Assembly (NCBI RefSeq): GCF_000759025.1
Contig: NZ_JPOS01000083.1
Span: forward strand, 1-64,000
Source: Phaeodactylibacter xiamenensis
GTDB taxonomy: Bacteria > Bacteroidota > Bacteroidia > Chitinophagales > Saprospiraceae
DNA length: 64,000 nt
Reading direction: 5' to 3'
Shown here: positions 9,422-19,009 of the stretch, in pieces
Numbering within the stretch: position 1 is the first letter of the stretch
Layout of the letters: every line of letters begins with the position of its first letter
Position numbers and translations under genes: made by a program
Notes under the pieces: model-generated
Database searches by the model: none
What the model was told of the DNA's origin: nothing
The model's input: the letters and a program-made list of their open reading frames with translations, nothing else

Positions 9422-9457
9422 GAAGCCGGGCTGCTTCCCCCCGGATTGCCCGGCTTC
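9422..9457 (+). terminator. Terminator-like hairpin after the first YceI gene
   Basis: A perfect 10-bp stem (GAAGCCGGGC with GCCCGGCTTC) followed by CTTTATCTT, 77 nt after the YceI stop and 17 nt before the next ATG. The T-tract is broken, so it may only attenuate. Confidence 0.5.
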
Positions 9458-9474
9458 CTTTATCTTGCCGGATT

Positions 9475-10368
9475 ATGTCTAAACTTTCACTGTTTTTATT
9501 GTTGTTCACGCTTGGCTCAGGGGCAGTGCTCTATGCTCAGGAAGACGACCTGCTCGCCTTACTGGGGGAAGAAGAAGAAACCATAGAATATGCTAATGCC
9601 AGTTTCAAAACCAACCGGGTGATCAATTTGCATTCCCTGGAAAGTACTTCTGCTGGTGTACTGGACATTAAGATCAGCCACCGCTTTGGTACCCTTAACC
9701 GGGGCGCGTATGAGCTTTTTGGGCTGGACAACGCCTCTATCCGTATCGGGGGAGATTACGGCATAACCGACCAACTGACCGTAGGCCTGGGACGGAGCAG
9801 CTATCAGAAGACCTTTGACGGTTTTGTGAAGTACAAGTTTCTCCGGCAAAGCAAGGGAAAAAAAGTGATGCCCGTCACGGCGGCCTTTTTGGCTACAACC
9901 GCCATTCAGTCCATGAAATGGCAGAACCCCGACCGGGAGAATTACTTCAGCTCCAGGATGTACTACACCTTTCAGTTGATTTTAGGGCGTAAATTCAGTG
10001 AGAATTTTTCCCTGCAGGTTTCGCCAACCGTGGTGCACCGGAATCTGGTCAAAACAGCGGCAGAGGCGCATGATGTATACGCTATTGCTGCTGCCGGCCG
10101 AATTAAACTTACGAAACGGGTCGCCCTGAATGCAGAATACACCTACGTGCTGCCTGATCAATTGCTGCCGGGCTTCCGGAATGCACTTTCTGTAGGGTTT
10201 GATATTGAAACCGGCGGGCATGTTTTCCAGCTTCACTTTACCAATTCCACCTCCATGATTGAGCCTGGCCTGGTGACCCAAACCGTTGAAACCTGGGGTA
10301 ATGGCGGTATTCACTTTGGCTTTAATGTTTCCCGGGTCTTTACGGTTGTCCGCCCGAAAATTCAATAA
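9475..10368 (+). CDS. DUF5777 outer-membrane beta-barrel protein
   Basis: 297 residues with a signal peptide (cleavage near YAQ, residue 21), an acidic linker (EDDLLALLGEEEE), and a barrel-like pattern of alternating aromatic strands containing INLHSLE and LDIKISHRFG. This matches the DUF5777 family of Bacteroidota outer-membrane proteins, usually found beside YceI and cytochrome genes. No substrate can be assigned. Its stop codon lies inside the -7 box of the promoter for the next gene. Confidence 0.75.
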   Translation: MSKLSLFLLLFTLGSGAVLYAQEDDLLALLGEEEETIEYANASFKTNRVINLHSLESTSAGVLDIKISHRFGTLNRGAYELFGLDNASIRIGGDYGITDQLTVGLGRSSYQKTFDGFVKYKFLRQSKGKKVMPVTAAFLATTAIQSMKWQNPDRENYFSSRMYYTFQLILGRKFSENFSLQVSPTVVHRNLVKTAAEAHDVYAIAAAGRIKLTKRVALNAEYTYVLPDQLLPGFRNALSVGFDIETGGHVFQLHFTNSTSMIEPGLVTQTVETWGNGGIHFGFNVSRVFTVVRPKIQ

Positions 10369-10373
10369 ATTTG
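10346..10373 (+). promoter_or_regulatory. Consensus promoter overlapping the DUF5777 stop codon
   Basis: TTG at 10346-10348, a 17-nt spacer, and TAAATTTG at 10366-10373. The TAA of the DUF5777 stop forms the first bases of the -7 box. It would start transcription about 25-30 nt before the ATG at 10406. Confidence 0.6.
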
Positions 10374-10405
10374 GAGCTGTTCGTCTTTTACTGAAATGAA
10401 AGCAC

Positions 10406-10957
10406 ATGAACTTTACCTGGATAATAGCATTGATAGGCCTCACCTTCGGGCAGCTTTCCGATACAAAGCTATACGAAGTGGATAAGGGCTCGGTGTACTT
10501 CCGGTCTGACGCTCCCCTGGAGCTTATCGAAGCATCTTCCACGGAATTAAAGGGGCTGATCAACGCGGAGGAGCGCACCTTTGCCTTTTCAGTGCCTATG
10601 TCTTCCTTCGAGGGATTTAACAGCCCGCTGCAGCGGGTGCACTTCAATGAGAATTACATGGAAAGCAAGCAGTACCCCAATGCCACGTTCTCCGGTAAGA
10701 TCATCGAAAACATTGACTTCACAAAAGATGGGCTTTATACGGTAAGAGCCAAAGGACAGCTCAATGTACATGGCATAAAGCGGGAACGGATCATCCGCAG
10801 TGAGCTACAGGTGGAAGAGGGGCAAATCGAAGTCCGCGCCGACTTTACCGTCCTGCTGGCAGAGCATGACATTAGCATCCCTAAGATCGTTCACCAGAAA
10901 ATTGCCGAAGAGATTGCAGTGGAAATCCGAGCGGTCTTCCTCCCCAAGACGCCTTGA
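10406..10957 (+). CDS. YceI family protein (second copy)
   Basis: 183 residues with a short N-terminal hydrophobic segment (FTWIIALIGLTFG) and a YceI domain with the same HFNENYMES / YPNATFSGK signature as the gene at 8790, but clearly diverged elsewhere. Likely periplasmic or inner-membrane anchored, binding an amphipathic ligand. The histidine kinase gene starts 3 nt after its stop, so kinase and YceI protein are probably made from one transcript and may share a signal. Confidence 0.85.
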   Translation: MNFTWIIALIGLTFGQLSDTKLYEVDKGSVYFRSDAPLELIEASSTELKGLINAEERTFAFSVPMSSFEGFNSPLQRVHFNENYMESKQYPNATFSGKIIENIDFTKDGLYTVRAKGQLNVHGIKRERIIRSELQVEEGQIEVRADFTVLLAEHDISIPKIVHQKIAEEIAVEIRAVFLPKTP

Positions 10958-10960
10958 TGT

Positions 10961-13843
10961 ATGTATAAAATCAGCCTGATATTCACCTTGCTCACTACTG
11001 CCGCTTTCCTGAAAGCGCAGGTGCCTTCATTCGAGCTGCAGCCTATGCCCGAGCAATATCAGGAAGTGAAGCCAACTGTCCTTTTCCAGGCTGGTAACCG
11101 ATATATCTGGGTAGGAACGGAGCAAGGGCTTTTCCGCTTTGACGGGCTGGATTATCAGCCTTTTTTAATGCCGGATTCTATTTGCAACAACAAAGTAACT
11201 GCAATAGGTGAGATTGGCGATCGCCTTTGGGTGGGGTATGAGGACGGTTGCGTATTCTTTCAGGATAAGGTAGCGTTTCAGCTGTGGCAGATTGAAGAAG
11301 GCTTGCCAAATGCACCAATAACCGGGTTCGGACAAGGGGCAAACGGGTTGATTTGGGTAGCAACCTACGGCGAAGGGCTATACTACCACAACGGCAGGCA
11401 CCTGTACAATATCAATACAGACGATGGCTTGCCGGGAGATGATATTTACACCATTCATGTGGACCCTGAAGGTGATGCGTGGGTAGGGACTGATGGGGGG
11501 CTGAGCCGTTGTAAGGTTAGAGCGGAGCAGAAACAAATTACCACCATCGGCAAAGCAGAGGGCATGCCTGACGAAATTGTCCGTGCGGTTATTCCCGCCG
11601 GGCAGACCGGACTGTTCTGGGTAGGTACGCATAGCGGAGGTCTGGCATTATGCAACGCTGCCAAGGGCGAAGTAAGCGTCCCTTTCGAATATTGGCCTTA
11701 TGCACCAATCAATGCTATGGTTAGTTACCAAAATCAGGAATTATGGATTGGCACGGATGGGGACGGATTGTTGCGTTACACTTTCAGGGACAGCCTGTTA
11801 ACGTCCTTACAAAATCCATCATTCGGAAATGGGCGCATTCTAGACTTATTGAAAGATGCAGAAGGAAACCTTTGGAACATTCAGCAGTTTCGCGGCATTT
11901 CGAAAGCCAACCGGAAATTCGAGCAGGTGCTGCAAAAGCTACCCGACATTCAGGCTGTCCTGGAATCCAGGGATGGGGGCCTCTGGGTGGGGTGTCAGTC
12001 GGGGTTGTTCCGCTATGACTTTAGCGCGCATCAATTTGAAAAAATTCTGCCCGAAAATACGCTCAGCCTGTACGAAAGCCCCGCTGGGCAGCTTTACGCC
12101 GGCACCTTTGGGCAGGGATTGTATATATTAACTTCAGATACGAGGCACCCTCTTCATCTGACTGCAAAAGACGGCTTATCCAACGGCAGTATTTTGGATA
12201 TCACGGGTAGCGGGTCCACTATTTGGCTGGCAACCCTGGGCGGGGTCAATAGTTTTCAGGAAGCCCCATTCGGTGAGCGCCCTGTCATCACCCCCAGGTT
12301 TGATGAGCAGTCTGCACTGGGGACCAATTTCACCTATACCGTTTTTCCGGACAGTCATGGTCGGATTTGGTTTGGGACGGATGGGGAAGGCCTGAGTGTG
12401 CTTGAAGATGGAAAGCTTCATAACTATAACACTATTGACAGCATCGACATTCAGGCTGTTTACTCCATTACCGAAGATAAGCAGGGGCATATTTGGTTCA
12501 GTACAGCCCGGGAAGGAGTCTTTGAATACGATGGCGTTCGCTTTCGCCACCTGACCCTTAGGGAAGGGATACGCGACCTGGCTATCACAAGCTTGATCAC
12601 GGCACCGGATGGCAATATCGTAATCGTTCATCCTTCAGGGGTGGACTTACTGGACCCTCTTACCCGGCATATCATTTACTACGACGAAGGAATCGGGGTA
12701 AAGGGGCTGGAGCCCAACCTTAATGCAGTAGCCGCTGGTAGTGGAAGATCGGTATGGCTGGGGATGGAAAACAGGGTGCTCAGGTATACCGCATTGGAAG
12801 AGCCCCTCAGTATTCACCCCCAAACGCTGATTACTAATGTTTCTGTCTTTTTGGAGCCTGTGGATTATCCATTGGTTTCCACCTTCAATCACAATCAAAA
12901 TAACCTCGTTTTTGAATTCACCGGACTATGGTATACCGACCCCAAAGCCGTGAGATACCGTTACAAGCTGGATGGTTTTGACCTGGACTGGATTTCCACC
13001 CGCGATCAGCAAGCGATTTACTCTAACCTGCCTCCTGGTGCCTACACCTTTAAAGTGGTTTCCACTGAAAATGATACTTACAGCGACGAGCCGGTAGTGG
13101 CTTATGCGTTTACAATCCATCCTCCTTACTGGCAGAGATGGTGGTTCATTCTCCTCGCACTTGCTGGCTTATTCCTGTTGCTGGTTAGCTGGATCAGGCA
13201 ACGGGACCGGCGGCAGCAGCGGATAGCCCGTCTGGAAAAGGAAAAAGTACAGAGTCAGTTTGAGGCACTGAAAAGTCAGATTAACCCTCATTTCCTGTTC
13301 AATAGTTTCAATACGCTGGCGGCCATCATTGAGGAGAGCCCCGGGGAAGCGGTCCAGTATGTGGATAAGCTATCAGATTTTTACCGCAGCATTCTGCAGT
13401 ACAGGGAGCAGGCGGTGATCAATCTGTCAGAAGAGCTGAGCCTGGTCAGAGATTATGGGTATCTGCTCAAATATCGCTACGGAGAGAATCTGGAAGTAGA
13501 ATATAAGGTACCCGATGCCGACCGGTACGCGGTGGTGCCTTTTGCGTTGCAGCTGTTGGTGGAGAATGCGGTCAAGCACAATGTGATTTCCTCAACACGC
13601 AAGCTTAGGATACTAATTGAAATAAGCAGCAATAAAATTATAGTGGCTAATAATGTACAACCAAAGTTCACGAAGGAATCGTCCACCTCATTTGGGCTGG
13701 AAAGCCTGCGGCAGCGATATGAAATGCTGGGTGCGCCCCCATTGGAGGTAGTTTCTGATGATCATCTCTTCAGGATGGAGCTGCCTTTGCTGGATGCCAC
13801 TACAGATTTGCAAAAAAATGGATTTTCTACATGGATGTTTTAA
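10961..13843 (+). CDS. Beta-propeller sensor histidine kinase, LytS type
   Basis: 960 residues: signal peptide (to about 20), a periplasmic two-propeller sensor built of Reg_prop repeats (about 20-620; motifs such as WVGTEQGLFRFDG and IWFGTDGEGL), a Y_Y_Y domain (about 650-715), one transmembrane helix (about 728-748), a short coiled coil, then the His_kinase domain with QINPHFLFNSF (phosphoacceptor His777) and an ATPase region with N-box VENAVKH. Unlike the one-protein hybrid systems of Bacteroides, it has no receiver or DNA-binding domain. Its regulator is the next gene, which overlaps by 13 nt. The signal sensed is unknown. The location suggests control of the envelope/metal block just upstream. 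Confidence 0.92.
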   Translation: MYKISLIFTLLTTAAFLKAQVPSFELQPMPEQYQEVKPTVLFQAGNRYIWVGTEQGLFRFDGLDYQPFLMPDSICNNKVTAIGEIGDRLWVGYEDGCVFFQDKVAFQLWQIEEGLPNAPITGFGQGANGLIWVATYGEGLYYHNGRHLYNINTDDGLPGDDIYTIHVDPEGDAWVGTDGGLSRCKVRAEQKQITTIGKAEGMPDEIVRAVIPAGQTGLFWVGTHSGGLALCNAAKGEVSVPFEYWPYAPINAMVSYQNQELWIGTDGDGLLRYTFRDSLLTSLQNPSFGNGRILDLLKDAEGNLWNIQQFRGISKANRKFEQVLQKLPDIQAVLESRDGGLWVGCQSGLFRYDFSAHQFEKILPENTLSLYESPAGQLYAGTFGQGLYILTSDTRHPLHLTAKDGLSNGSILDITGSGSTIWLATLGGVNSFQEAPFGERPVITPRFDEQSALGTNFTYTVFPDSHGRIWFGTDGEGLSVLEDGKLHNYNTIDSIDIQAVYSITEDKQGHIWFSTAREGVFEYDGVRFRHLTLREGIRDLAITSLITAPDGNIVIVHPSGVDLLDPLTRHIIYYDEGIGVKGLEPNLNAVAAGSGRSVWLGMENRVLRYTALEEPLSIHPQTLITNVSVFLEPVDYPLVSTFNHNQNNLVFEFTGLWYTDPKAVRYRYKLDGFDLDWISTRDQQAIYSNLPPGAYTFKVVSTENDTYSDEPVVAYAFTIHPPYWQRWWFILLALAGLFLLLVSWIRQRDRRQQRIARLEKEKVQSQFEALKSQINPHFLFNSFNTLAAIIEESPGEAVQYVDKLSDFYRSILQYREQAVINLSEELSLVRDYGYLLKYRYGENLEVEYKVPDADRYAVVPFALQLLVENAVKHNVISSTRKLRILIEISSNKIIVANNVQPKFTKESSTSFGLESLRQRYEMLGAPPLEVVSDDHLFRMELPLLDATTDLQKNGFSTWMF

Positions 13844-14589
13844 TTATTGAGGATGAACAGGCTGCTGCCCGGCGGCTGGAAAAACAAATTTTGGCGATCC
13901 GTTCAGAGGCTCATATCCTGGCAAAGCTGGATAGCATAGAAAGCGCCCTGGACTGGTTTTCGGCACACCCAATGCCGGATTTGGTGCTCCTGGATATACA
14001 CCTGGCTGACGGTGCGAGCTTCGAGATTTTCAATCACACTCAAATCACTTGTCCAATCATTTTTACCACTGCGTATGACCAATATGCTATTCAGGCGTTC
14101 CGGGTAAATGCGGTGGACTACCTGTTGAAACCCATAAAGCCGGAAGAACTGGCCGGTGCACTTGAAAAGGTCCGTAATCGTAATACTTCCATGGCGCAGC
14201 CTCTGGATTACCAAAAACTTTCCAAAGCCCTGCGTGTGGATACCTATAGCCGCCGCTTTCTGGTCAAAATCGGGCAATCGATCAAAATCATTGATGTGGC
14301 GGAGGCAGCTTACTTTTATACAGAAGACAAGATCACCTTCGTAAATACCAAAGACTGCAAACGCTATCCGGTAGATTACTCCCTGGAAAAGCTGGATGAA
14401 TTGCTGGACCCCCGCCTTTTTTTCCGGATCAACCGGCAGATTATTGTCGGGCTGGACGCGATCAAAGAGATGTATACCTACTCAAAGTCAAGGGTGAAAA
14501 TTGAACTGGAACCACCTTCCGATTTTGAGGTTATTGTGAGTACGGAACGCTCTCCGCACTTCAAAAAGTGGCTGGTTGGGGAGGAGTGA
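13831..14589 (+). CDS. LytTR-family response regulator
   Basis: 252 residues. An N-terminal receiver domain has the phosphoacceptor Asp55 in LVLLDIHLADG, with Thr/Tyr and Lys (TTAYDQYA, LLKPI) in the switch positions. The C-terminal part (about 145-250) is a LytTR DNA-binding domain (FFRINRQIIVGLDAI). It overlaps the kinase gene by 13 nt, giving a translationally coupled pair. Targets are not visible. LytTR proteins bind paired direct repeats, and I did not find a convincing pair upstream of the neighbouring genes. Confidence 0.93.
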   Translation: MDVLIIEDEQAAARRLEKQILAIRSEAHILAKLDSIESALDWFSAHPMPDLVLLDIHLADGASFEIFNHTQITCPIIFTTAYDQYAIQAFRVNAVDYLLKPIKPEELAGALEKVRNRNTSMAQPLDYQKLSKALRVDTYSRRFLVKIGQSIKIIDVAEAAYFYTEDKITFVNTKDCKRYPVDYSLEKLDELLDPRLFFRINRQIIVGLDAIKEMYTYSKSRVKIELEPPSDFEVIVSTERSPHFKKWLVGEE

Positions 14590-14703
14590 TCCCATTCGGG
14601 ATGATTTTTTTCCCGTTCGGTAATGAATTAGAAGCCAGATGCTTAAAGGCTTGTAGCTTAGTAATTGCAACAGAATTACAAAAAATCAAAAGCTACATCA
14701 GTT

Positions 14704-17700
14704 ATGCGTCAACCCCTATTTTTTCTAGTATTATTCAGCTTATCCCTTACCTTAGGCAAAGCTCAGGACTGCGATCAGATTTGGCGTCAGTTCGATCAAA
14801 ATACACCTTCTGAAACCGGCGAAGACATGGCGGTGGATGGAGCAGGCAATGTGTATGTATCAGCAAGTGGAGCATCGGGTTCAAGTCTTCGTAAATACAG
14901 CCCGGATGGTACACAGCTTTGGGAAACTGTTTCCAATAACCCATCTGAAGAAACGGCGAATCTGTCCGTTGCAGACAATGGAGACCTTGTGGTTTCCGGT
15001 TTCCATTGGTCCTTTATAACAGGCAATCCGGTTGGTGACAGCGTTTGGATAGCCCGTTACAATAGCGCAGGAACCATGCTATGGCGCAAAAGCTATAGTG
15101 TCTATATGTTCCAAATATTTAGTTTTTCCCACCTTTGTACCCATCGGATTGGCAGCAATGGGGATATCTATCTGGCTGCAGATACACAAGGCGAACTGGT
15201 GCTCTACAAGTTTGATGCTTCGGGTAACCTGCTATGGTCGGCGTTTGCAGGTACCGGTGCCGTAGACTATCCTACTGATATGGAGTTAACGCCGGGAGGC
15301 AATGTCCTTTTTGCCGGCAGCGGCCCTACCGGAGGGCATTTATACCTCAGCCAATTTGATCCTTCCGGCAACATCATGTGGGAGGTCAACAACACGAGTG
15401 ATTACAATGGAGTACAAGCCGTAATGGTAGCTCCGGGTGGCAATATTCTCGCGCTGACGACTACGCACAACGGTGCAAATAATGATATTACGGTTGCAGA
15501 ATACTCAGCCTCCGGCACTTTCCTTGGAAACCGTACTTACGATACCGGGGTTTATGAATTCCCTAAAGACATGGCCTTCGACGCCGCAGGTAATTATTAC
15601 TTTTTATGTCAGTCTACCCAAACTTCCGGTCTGCCATATGTGGATTGGATAACGGTGAAAGGCGATAACATGGGCAACGTGCTTTGGTCAGACCGTTATA
15701 ACGAAACAACAAATAATGATGAAATCCCTGCCTCTCTGCATCTCGGAGTTGACGGGTTGCTCTACGCTACGGGCAGTGGTGGGCCACAGTATCCTCATGG
15801 CCCAACTGGTCTGATGCGGTTGAGCAATGTAACGGTTAAGTATAACCCGGCAAATGGAGATCGGGTGTGCACTATCATCAATCAGGAGGAGTCCACAAGC
15901 GGCCTTGAGGTCCACGCTCTTTCGTCTGGTGGCTTTTACCTGCTAGGTAATGGCTCCAGAGAGCTGTTCAGGTATGGCAATGCCGCGGGAGTATGTCCGT
16001 CTCCCTCCGGGCTCACGGTAGGAGTTGTAACCAGCTCGACTGCTCAGGTTTCGTGGGCTGCAGCTCCTGGCGCAGTGAATTACTCCCTGCGTTACCGGCG
16101 CGCCTTCGTTAATGCAATATGGGCGGAGGTATTAGTCAGTGGCACTTCTGCTACACTTTCCAATCTGCAGGACGGCGTGACCTATGAATGGGAGCTTATC
16201 GCTAATTGCAGCAACGGAGTTGCTCAGCCGGCCCAGGGCCCCAATTTTGTAACCGATTGCCTGGATACCGATGGGGATGGTATCTGTGATTTTGCCGATC
16301 AGTGCCCCGGGCTGGATGATGCGCTCATCGGTACGCCTTGTGACGATGGAGACCCATGTACCATTAATGATGTCTATACGCTGGACTGTAACTGCGTTGG
16401 CGATCTTATTGACCAAAACAATAACAACATTTGTGACCTGGACGAGGGCTGTAGCGCACCTGTTGGGCTACAGGTGAATAATGTAACGGCAGCTACTGCT
16501 CTGGTGGGCTGGAGTACAGTTAGCACTGCTGATAGTTACGAGTTTCAGTATCTCGCTCAGGGTGCACCGTTTAGCGCACTTGTAACCATCTCTGCATCAG
16601 GTGCCTCGGTAAACCTGACCGGACTGGAACCGAGTACAACCTATCAGTGGAGGGTCAGAGCGATATGTGCCGGTGTCAATAGTCCTTTTTCAGATATTGG
16701 CACTTTCACTACTAATTGTCTCGATACCGATAATGATGGCGTTTGTGATACGGCTGATCAGTGCCCCGGGCTGGATGACGCCCTCATCGGCACGCCCTGT
16801 GACGATGGAGACCCTTGTACTGTTAATGATGTGTACACCACAAGTTGCAACTGCGTAGGCGTACTTCTCGACCAGAACAACAATGATATCTGTGATCTCG
16901 ATGAAACAGCGGACTGCACAACGCCGATGAATCTGCAAGCTACAGGTATCACGGGCACTTCCGCTTTGCTGACCTGGGACCAGGTAGGGCCTGCGGGCCA
17001 GTACCTCTTGCAATACCTGCCACAAGGAGCCCCTTTCAGCCAACTGGTGTCAGAAACGGTCAGCAGTACCAGCTACCCCCTGACCGGCCTTTCAGCGTCA
17101 ACGGTTTATCTATGGAGAGTCCGTGCGATTTGTGGTAATGAGAACAGTCCTTTCTCGGATATTCAATCTTTTACTACCGATACGGATACCTGTCCGGATG
17201 CAGATTCAGATGGCATTTGTGATGCCGAAGATCAGTGTCCTGGGCTTGATGACGCGCTTATTGGCACACCATGCAATGACGGCAACGCTTGTACCGAAAA
17301 CGATGTGTATGGAACAGATTGTAATTGTACAGGCATGCTAATAGACAGTAACAATAATAACATATGCGATTTGGACGAGGGTTGTATGGATCCCAATAGC
17401 TTACAAGCCGTTCAGGTTTCAGGTACTAGCGGAACCCTTTCCTGGAGTGCTGTCCCTAACGCTAATAGTTACCGGTTGCAATATCGCCCGATAGGTGGAA
17501 GCCCTGTAAGCCTGGATATCAATACTTCCGACTATACAGTCAATAATTTATCGCCGGGGTCTATTGTGCAGTGGAGAGTTAAAGCGCTTTGCAATAATGC
17601 TAATTCTGGCTTCGTCATAGGCCCAAATTTAAATATTGGCGGTAGCGCAATGGCCGCTAACCAGGACAGCAGTCAGCCAATATTTGTAAAAGAAGGAGAA

Positions 17701-17952
17701 GATAAGGCCGATTTCAAGCTTTTCCCAAACCCTGCAGGTGAGATAGTCTTCCTGGAAACCAATAGCGGAGAAGCTACTGATGTAACGGTCCTCACTCTGT
17801 TAGGGCAGGAACTGGGCAGGTACAGGATCATTGGTGGACAAAAGCATAGCCTGAATACAACAGATTGGGGCATTAGCCAACAGGTAGTACTCATTCGGAT
17901 AACGCAGGAAGGAAAAAAACCTGTTACCAGGCGATTATTGCTGATGAACTAA
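14704..17952 (+). CDS. Secreted FN3 / thrombospondin-3-like T9SS protein
   Basis: 1082 residues from the ATG at 14704, chosen because a textbook signal peptide (LFFLVLFSLSLTLGKAQ) starts there; an in-frame TTG lies 39 nt upstream. Residues about 25-430 form a repetitive beta-propeller-like region (motif YxxxGTxLW). Four fibronectin type III domains follow, interleaved with three almost identical calcium-binding-type modules (DTDGDGICDFADQCPG ... CDLDEG) near 16262, 16722 and 17194. The end is a T9SS type A sorting domain (KLFPNPAGE ... RRLLLMN). Predicted surface adhesin or structural protein. No catalytic motif seen. Confidence 0.85.
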   Translation: MRQPLFFLVLFSLSLTLGKAQDCDQIWRQFDQNTPSETGEDMAVDGAGNVYVSASGASGSSLRKYSPDGTQLWETVSNNPSEETANLSVADNGDLVVSGFHWSFITGNPVGDSVWIARYNSAGTMLWRKSYSVYMFQIFSFSHLCTHRIGSNGDIYLAADTQGELVLYKFDASGNLLWSAFAGTGAVDYPTDMELTPGGNVLFAGSGPTGGHLYLSQFDPSGNIMWEVNNTSDYNGVQAVMVAPGGNILALTTTHNGANNDITVAEYSASGTFLGNRTYDTGVYEFPKDMAFDAAGNYYFLCQSTQTSGLPYVDWITVKGDNMGNVLWSDRYNETTNNDEIPASLHLGVDGLLYATGSGGPQYPHGPTGLMRLSNVTVKYNPANGDRVCTIINQEESTSGLEVHALSSGGFYLLGNGSRELFRYGNAAGVCPSPSGLTVGVVTSSTAQVSWAAAPGAVNYSLRYRRAFVNAIWAEVLVSGTSATLSNLQDGVTYEWELIANCSNGVAQPAQGPNFVTDCLDTDGDGICDFADQCPGLDDALIGTPCDDGDPCTINDVYTLDCNCVGDLIDQNNNNICDLDEGCSAPVGLQVNNVTAATALVGWSTVSTADSYEFQYLAQGAPFSALVTISASGASVNLTGLEPSTTYQWRVRAICAGVNSPFSDIGTFTTNCLDTDNDGVCDTADQCPGLDDALIGTPCDDGDPCTVNDVYTTSCNCVGVLLDQNNNDICDLDETADCTTPMNLQATGITGTSALLTWDQVGPAGQYLLQYLPQGAPFSQLVSETVSSTSYPLTGLSASTVYLWRVRAICGNENSPFSDIQSFTTDTDTCPDADSDGICDAEDQCPGLDDALIGTPCNDGNACTENDVYGTDCNCTGMLIDSNNNNICDLDEGCMDPNSLQAVQVSGTSGTLSWSAVPNANSYRLQYRPIGGSPVSLDINTSDYTVNNLSPGSIVQWRVKALCNNANSGFVIGPNLNIGGSAMAANQDSSQPIFVKEGEDKADFKLFPNPAGEIVFLETNSGEATDVTVLTLLGQELGRYRIIGGQKHSLNTTDWGISQQVVLIRITQEGKKPVTRRLLLMN

Positions 17953-17967
17953 GTGTAGATCAAGCAG

Positions 17968-18002
17968 ACCGGGTAGGGCAAGCCCTGCCCGGTTCAATTT
18001 TT
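17968..18002 (+). terminator. Intrinsic terminator of the FN3/TSP3 gene
   Basis: ACCGGGTAGGGC and GCCCTGCCCGGT form a 12-bp stem with a 2-nt centre, followed by CAATTTTTA. It lies 15 nt after the stop and reaches the stop codon of the convergent DUF58 gene. Confidence 0.8.
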
Positions 18003-18933
18003 ATACCCGCATCTTCCCCCGCTTTACCAAATACCCCTGAAGTATGGTCTTGAACCCTTCGTTGATGTCCGCTTCCACAAAGTCGATGTGGTATTGCAGG
18101 CATTTAAGCTTCAGGTCTTCCTTGAACTGCTTCATCTGAGAAATATAGTAGTCTTTTACCTGATTGGACTGCAGGCGGACTTCTTCGCCCGTCTCCATAT
18201 CCACAAATAAGTAAGGGCGGTTCTCGAAGTCAAAGTCCATTTCCTGAGCCTTATCTACGACGTGGAAGAGGACGACCTCGTGCTTGTTGTGTTTTAAGTG
18301 CTGAAGGGCAGAAAACAGCTGCTCGGTATCGCTCGACTGGTCAAACATGTCGCTAAAGATCATGACCATAGAGCGCTTATGGATGCTGTCTGCTATCTGG
18401 TGAATGGCTTCGGCGGCAGAGGTGGCGCGGTTCCGCACCGGATTATTGATGGCTTCCTCCAGGTGAGTGAGCATCAGGCGGTAGTGGGAAGTACTGCTTT
18501 TGCAGCGGGTATGCGTCTTTACGGATTCATCGAAAAGGCTGAGCCCAAAGGCATCGCGTTGCTTTTGCAGCAGGTTCATCAGTGCGGCAGCGCCGAGTGC
18601 CGAAAAACGGAGCTTGTTGAGGTAGTTGCCCCGGTCTTTGCCTTCTGCTTCCGGAAAATACATGGAGGAAGACGTATCGATAACGATTTGGCACCGCAGG
18701 TTGGTCTCCTCTTCAAACCGCTTGGTAAATAAACGGTCCGTTCGGGCATACACCTTCCAGTCAATATTGCGGGTATCTTCGCCCTGATTGTAGAGCCGGT
18801 GCTCGGCAAATTCCACCGAAAAACCGTGAAACGGGCTTTTGTGCAGCCCGATGATAAAGCCTTCCACCACCTGCCGGGCCAGAAGCTCCAGCTGATCCAG
18901 GTCCCGAATGTCGTAATTGTCGCTAAGTGTCAT
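18001..18933 (-). CDS. DUF58 domain-containing protein
   Basis: 310 residues with the DUF58 signature near residues 40-75 (GEDTRNIDWKVYARTDRLFTK, here split around R and T) and a von Willebrand A-like fold with an intact metal site (IDTSSSMYF, DxSxS) plus a second acidic strand (MVMIFSDMFDQ). DUF58 proteins usually work with a MoxR-type AAA ATPase, often in envelope stress or metal insertion. No MoxR gene is next to it here. It lies behind trxA on the same strand, separated by a strong terminator, so it is probably transcribed alone. Confidence 0.88.
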   Translation of the reverse strand: MTLSDNYDIRDLDQLELLARQVVEGFIIGLHKSPFHGFSVEFAEHRLYNQGEDTRNIDWKVYARTDRLFTKRFEEETNLRCQIVIDTSSSMYFPEAEGKDRGNYLNKLRFSALGAAALMNLLQKQRDAFGLSLFDESVKTHTRCKSSTSHYRLMLTHLEEAINNPVRNRATSAAEAIHQIADSIHKRSMVMIFSDMFDQSSDTEQLFSALQHLKHNKHEVVLFHVVDKAQEMDFDFENRPYLFVDMETGEEVRLQSNQVKDYYISQMKQFKEDLKLKCLQYHIDFVEADINEGFKTILQGYLVKRGKMRV

Positions 18934-18941
18934 AGAGGAAA

Positions 18942-18984
18942 TAAAAATTTAAGCCCTTACCGCTTGCACGTGATAAGGGCTTAA
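18942..18984 (-). terminator. Intrinsic terminator of trxA
   Basis: An 11-bp perfect stem (TTAAGCCCTTA / TAAGGGCTTAA at 18949-18984) with a 14-nt loop. On the minus strand it is followed by AAATTTTTATTT. It lies 25 nt past the trxA stop. Confidence 0.8.
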
Positions 18985-19009
18985 GATACACTTTATTCTG
19001 ACCGAAGGA

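Noticed and set aside
18001-18933. DUF58 plus VWA (54102) as parts of a MoxR-type defence or maturation system
   Set aside because: They are 36 kb apart, no MoxR/AAA ATPase gene is present, and neither has other system partners nearby.
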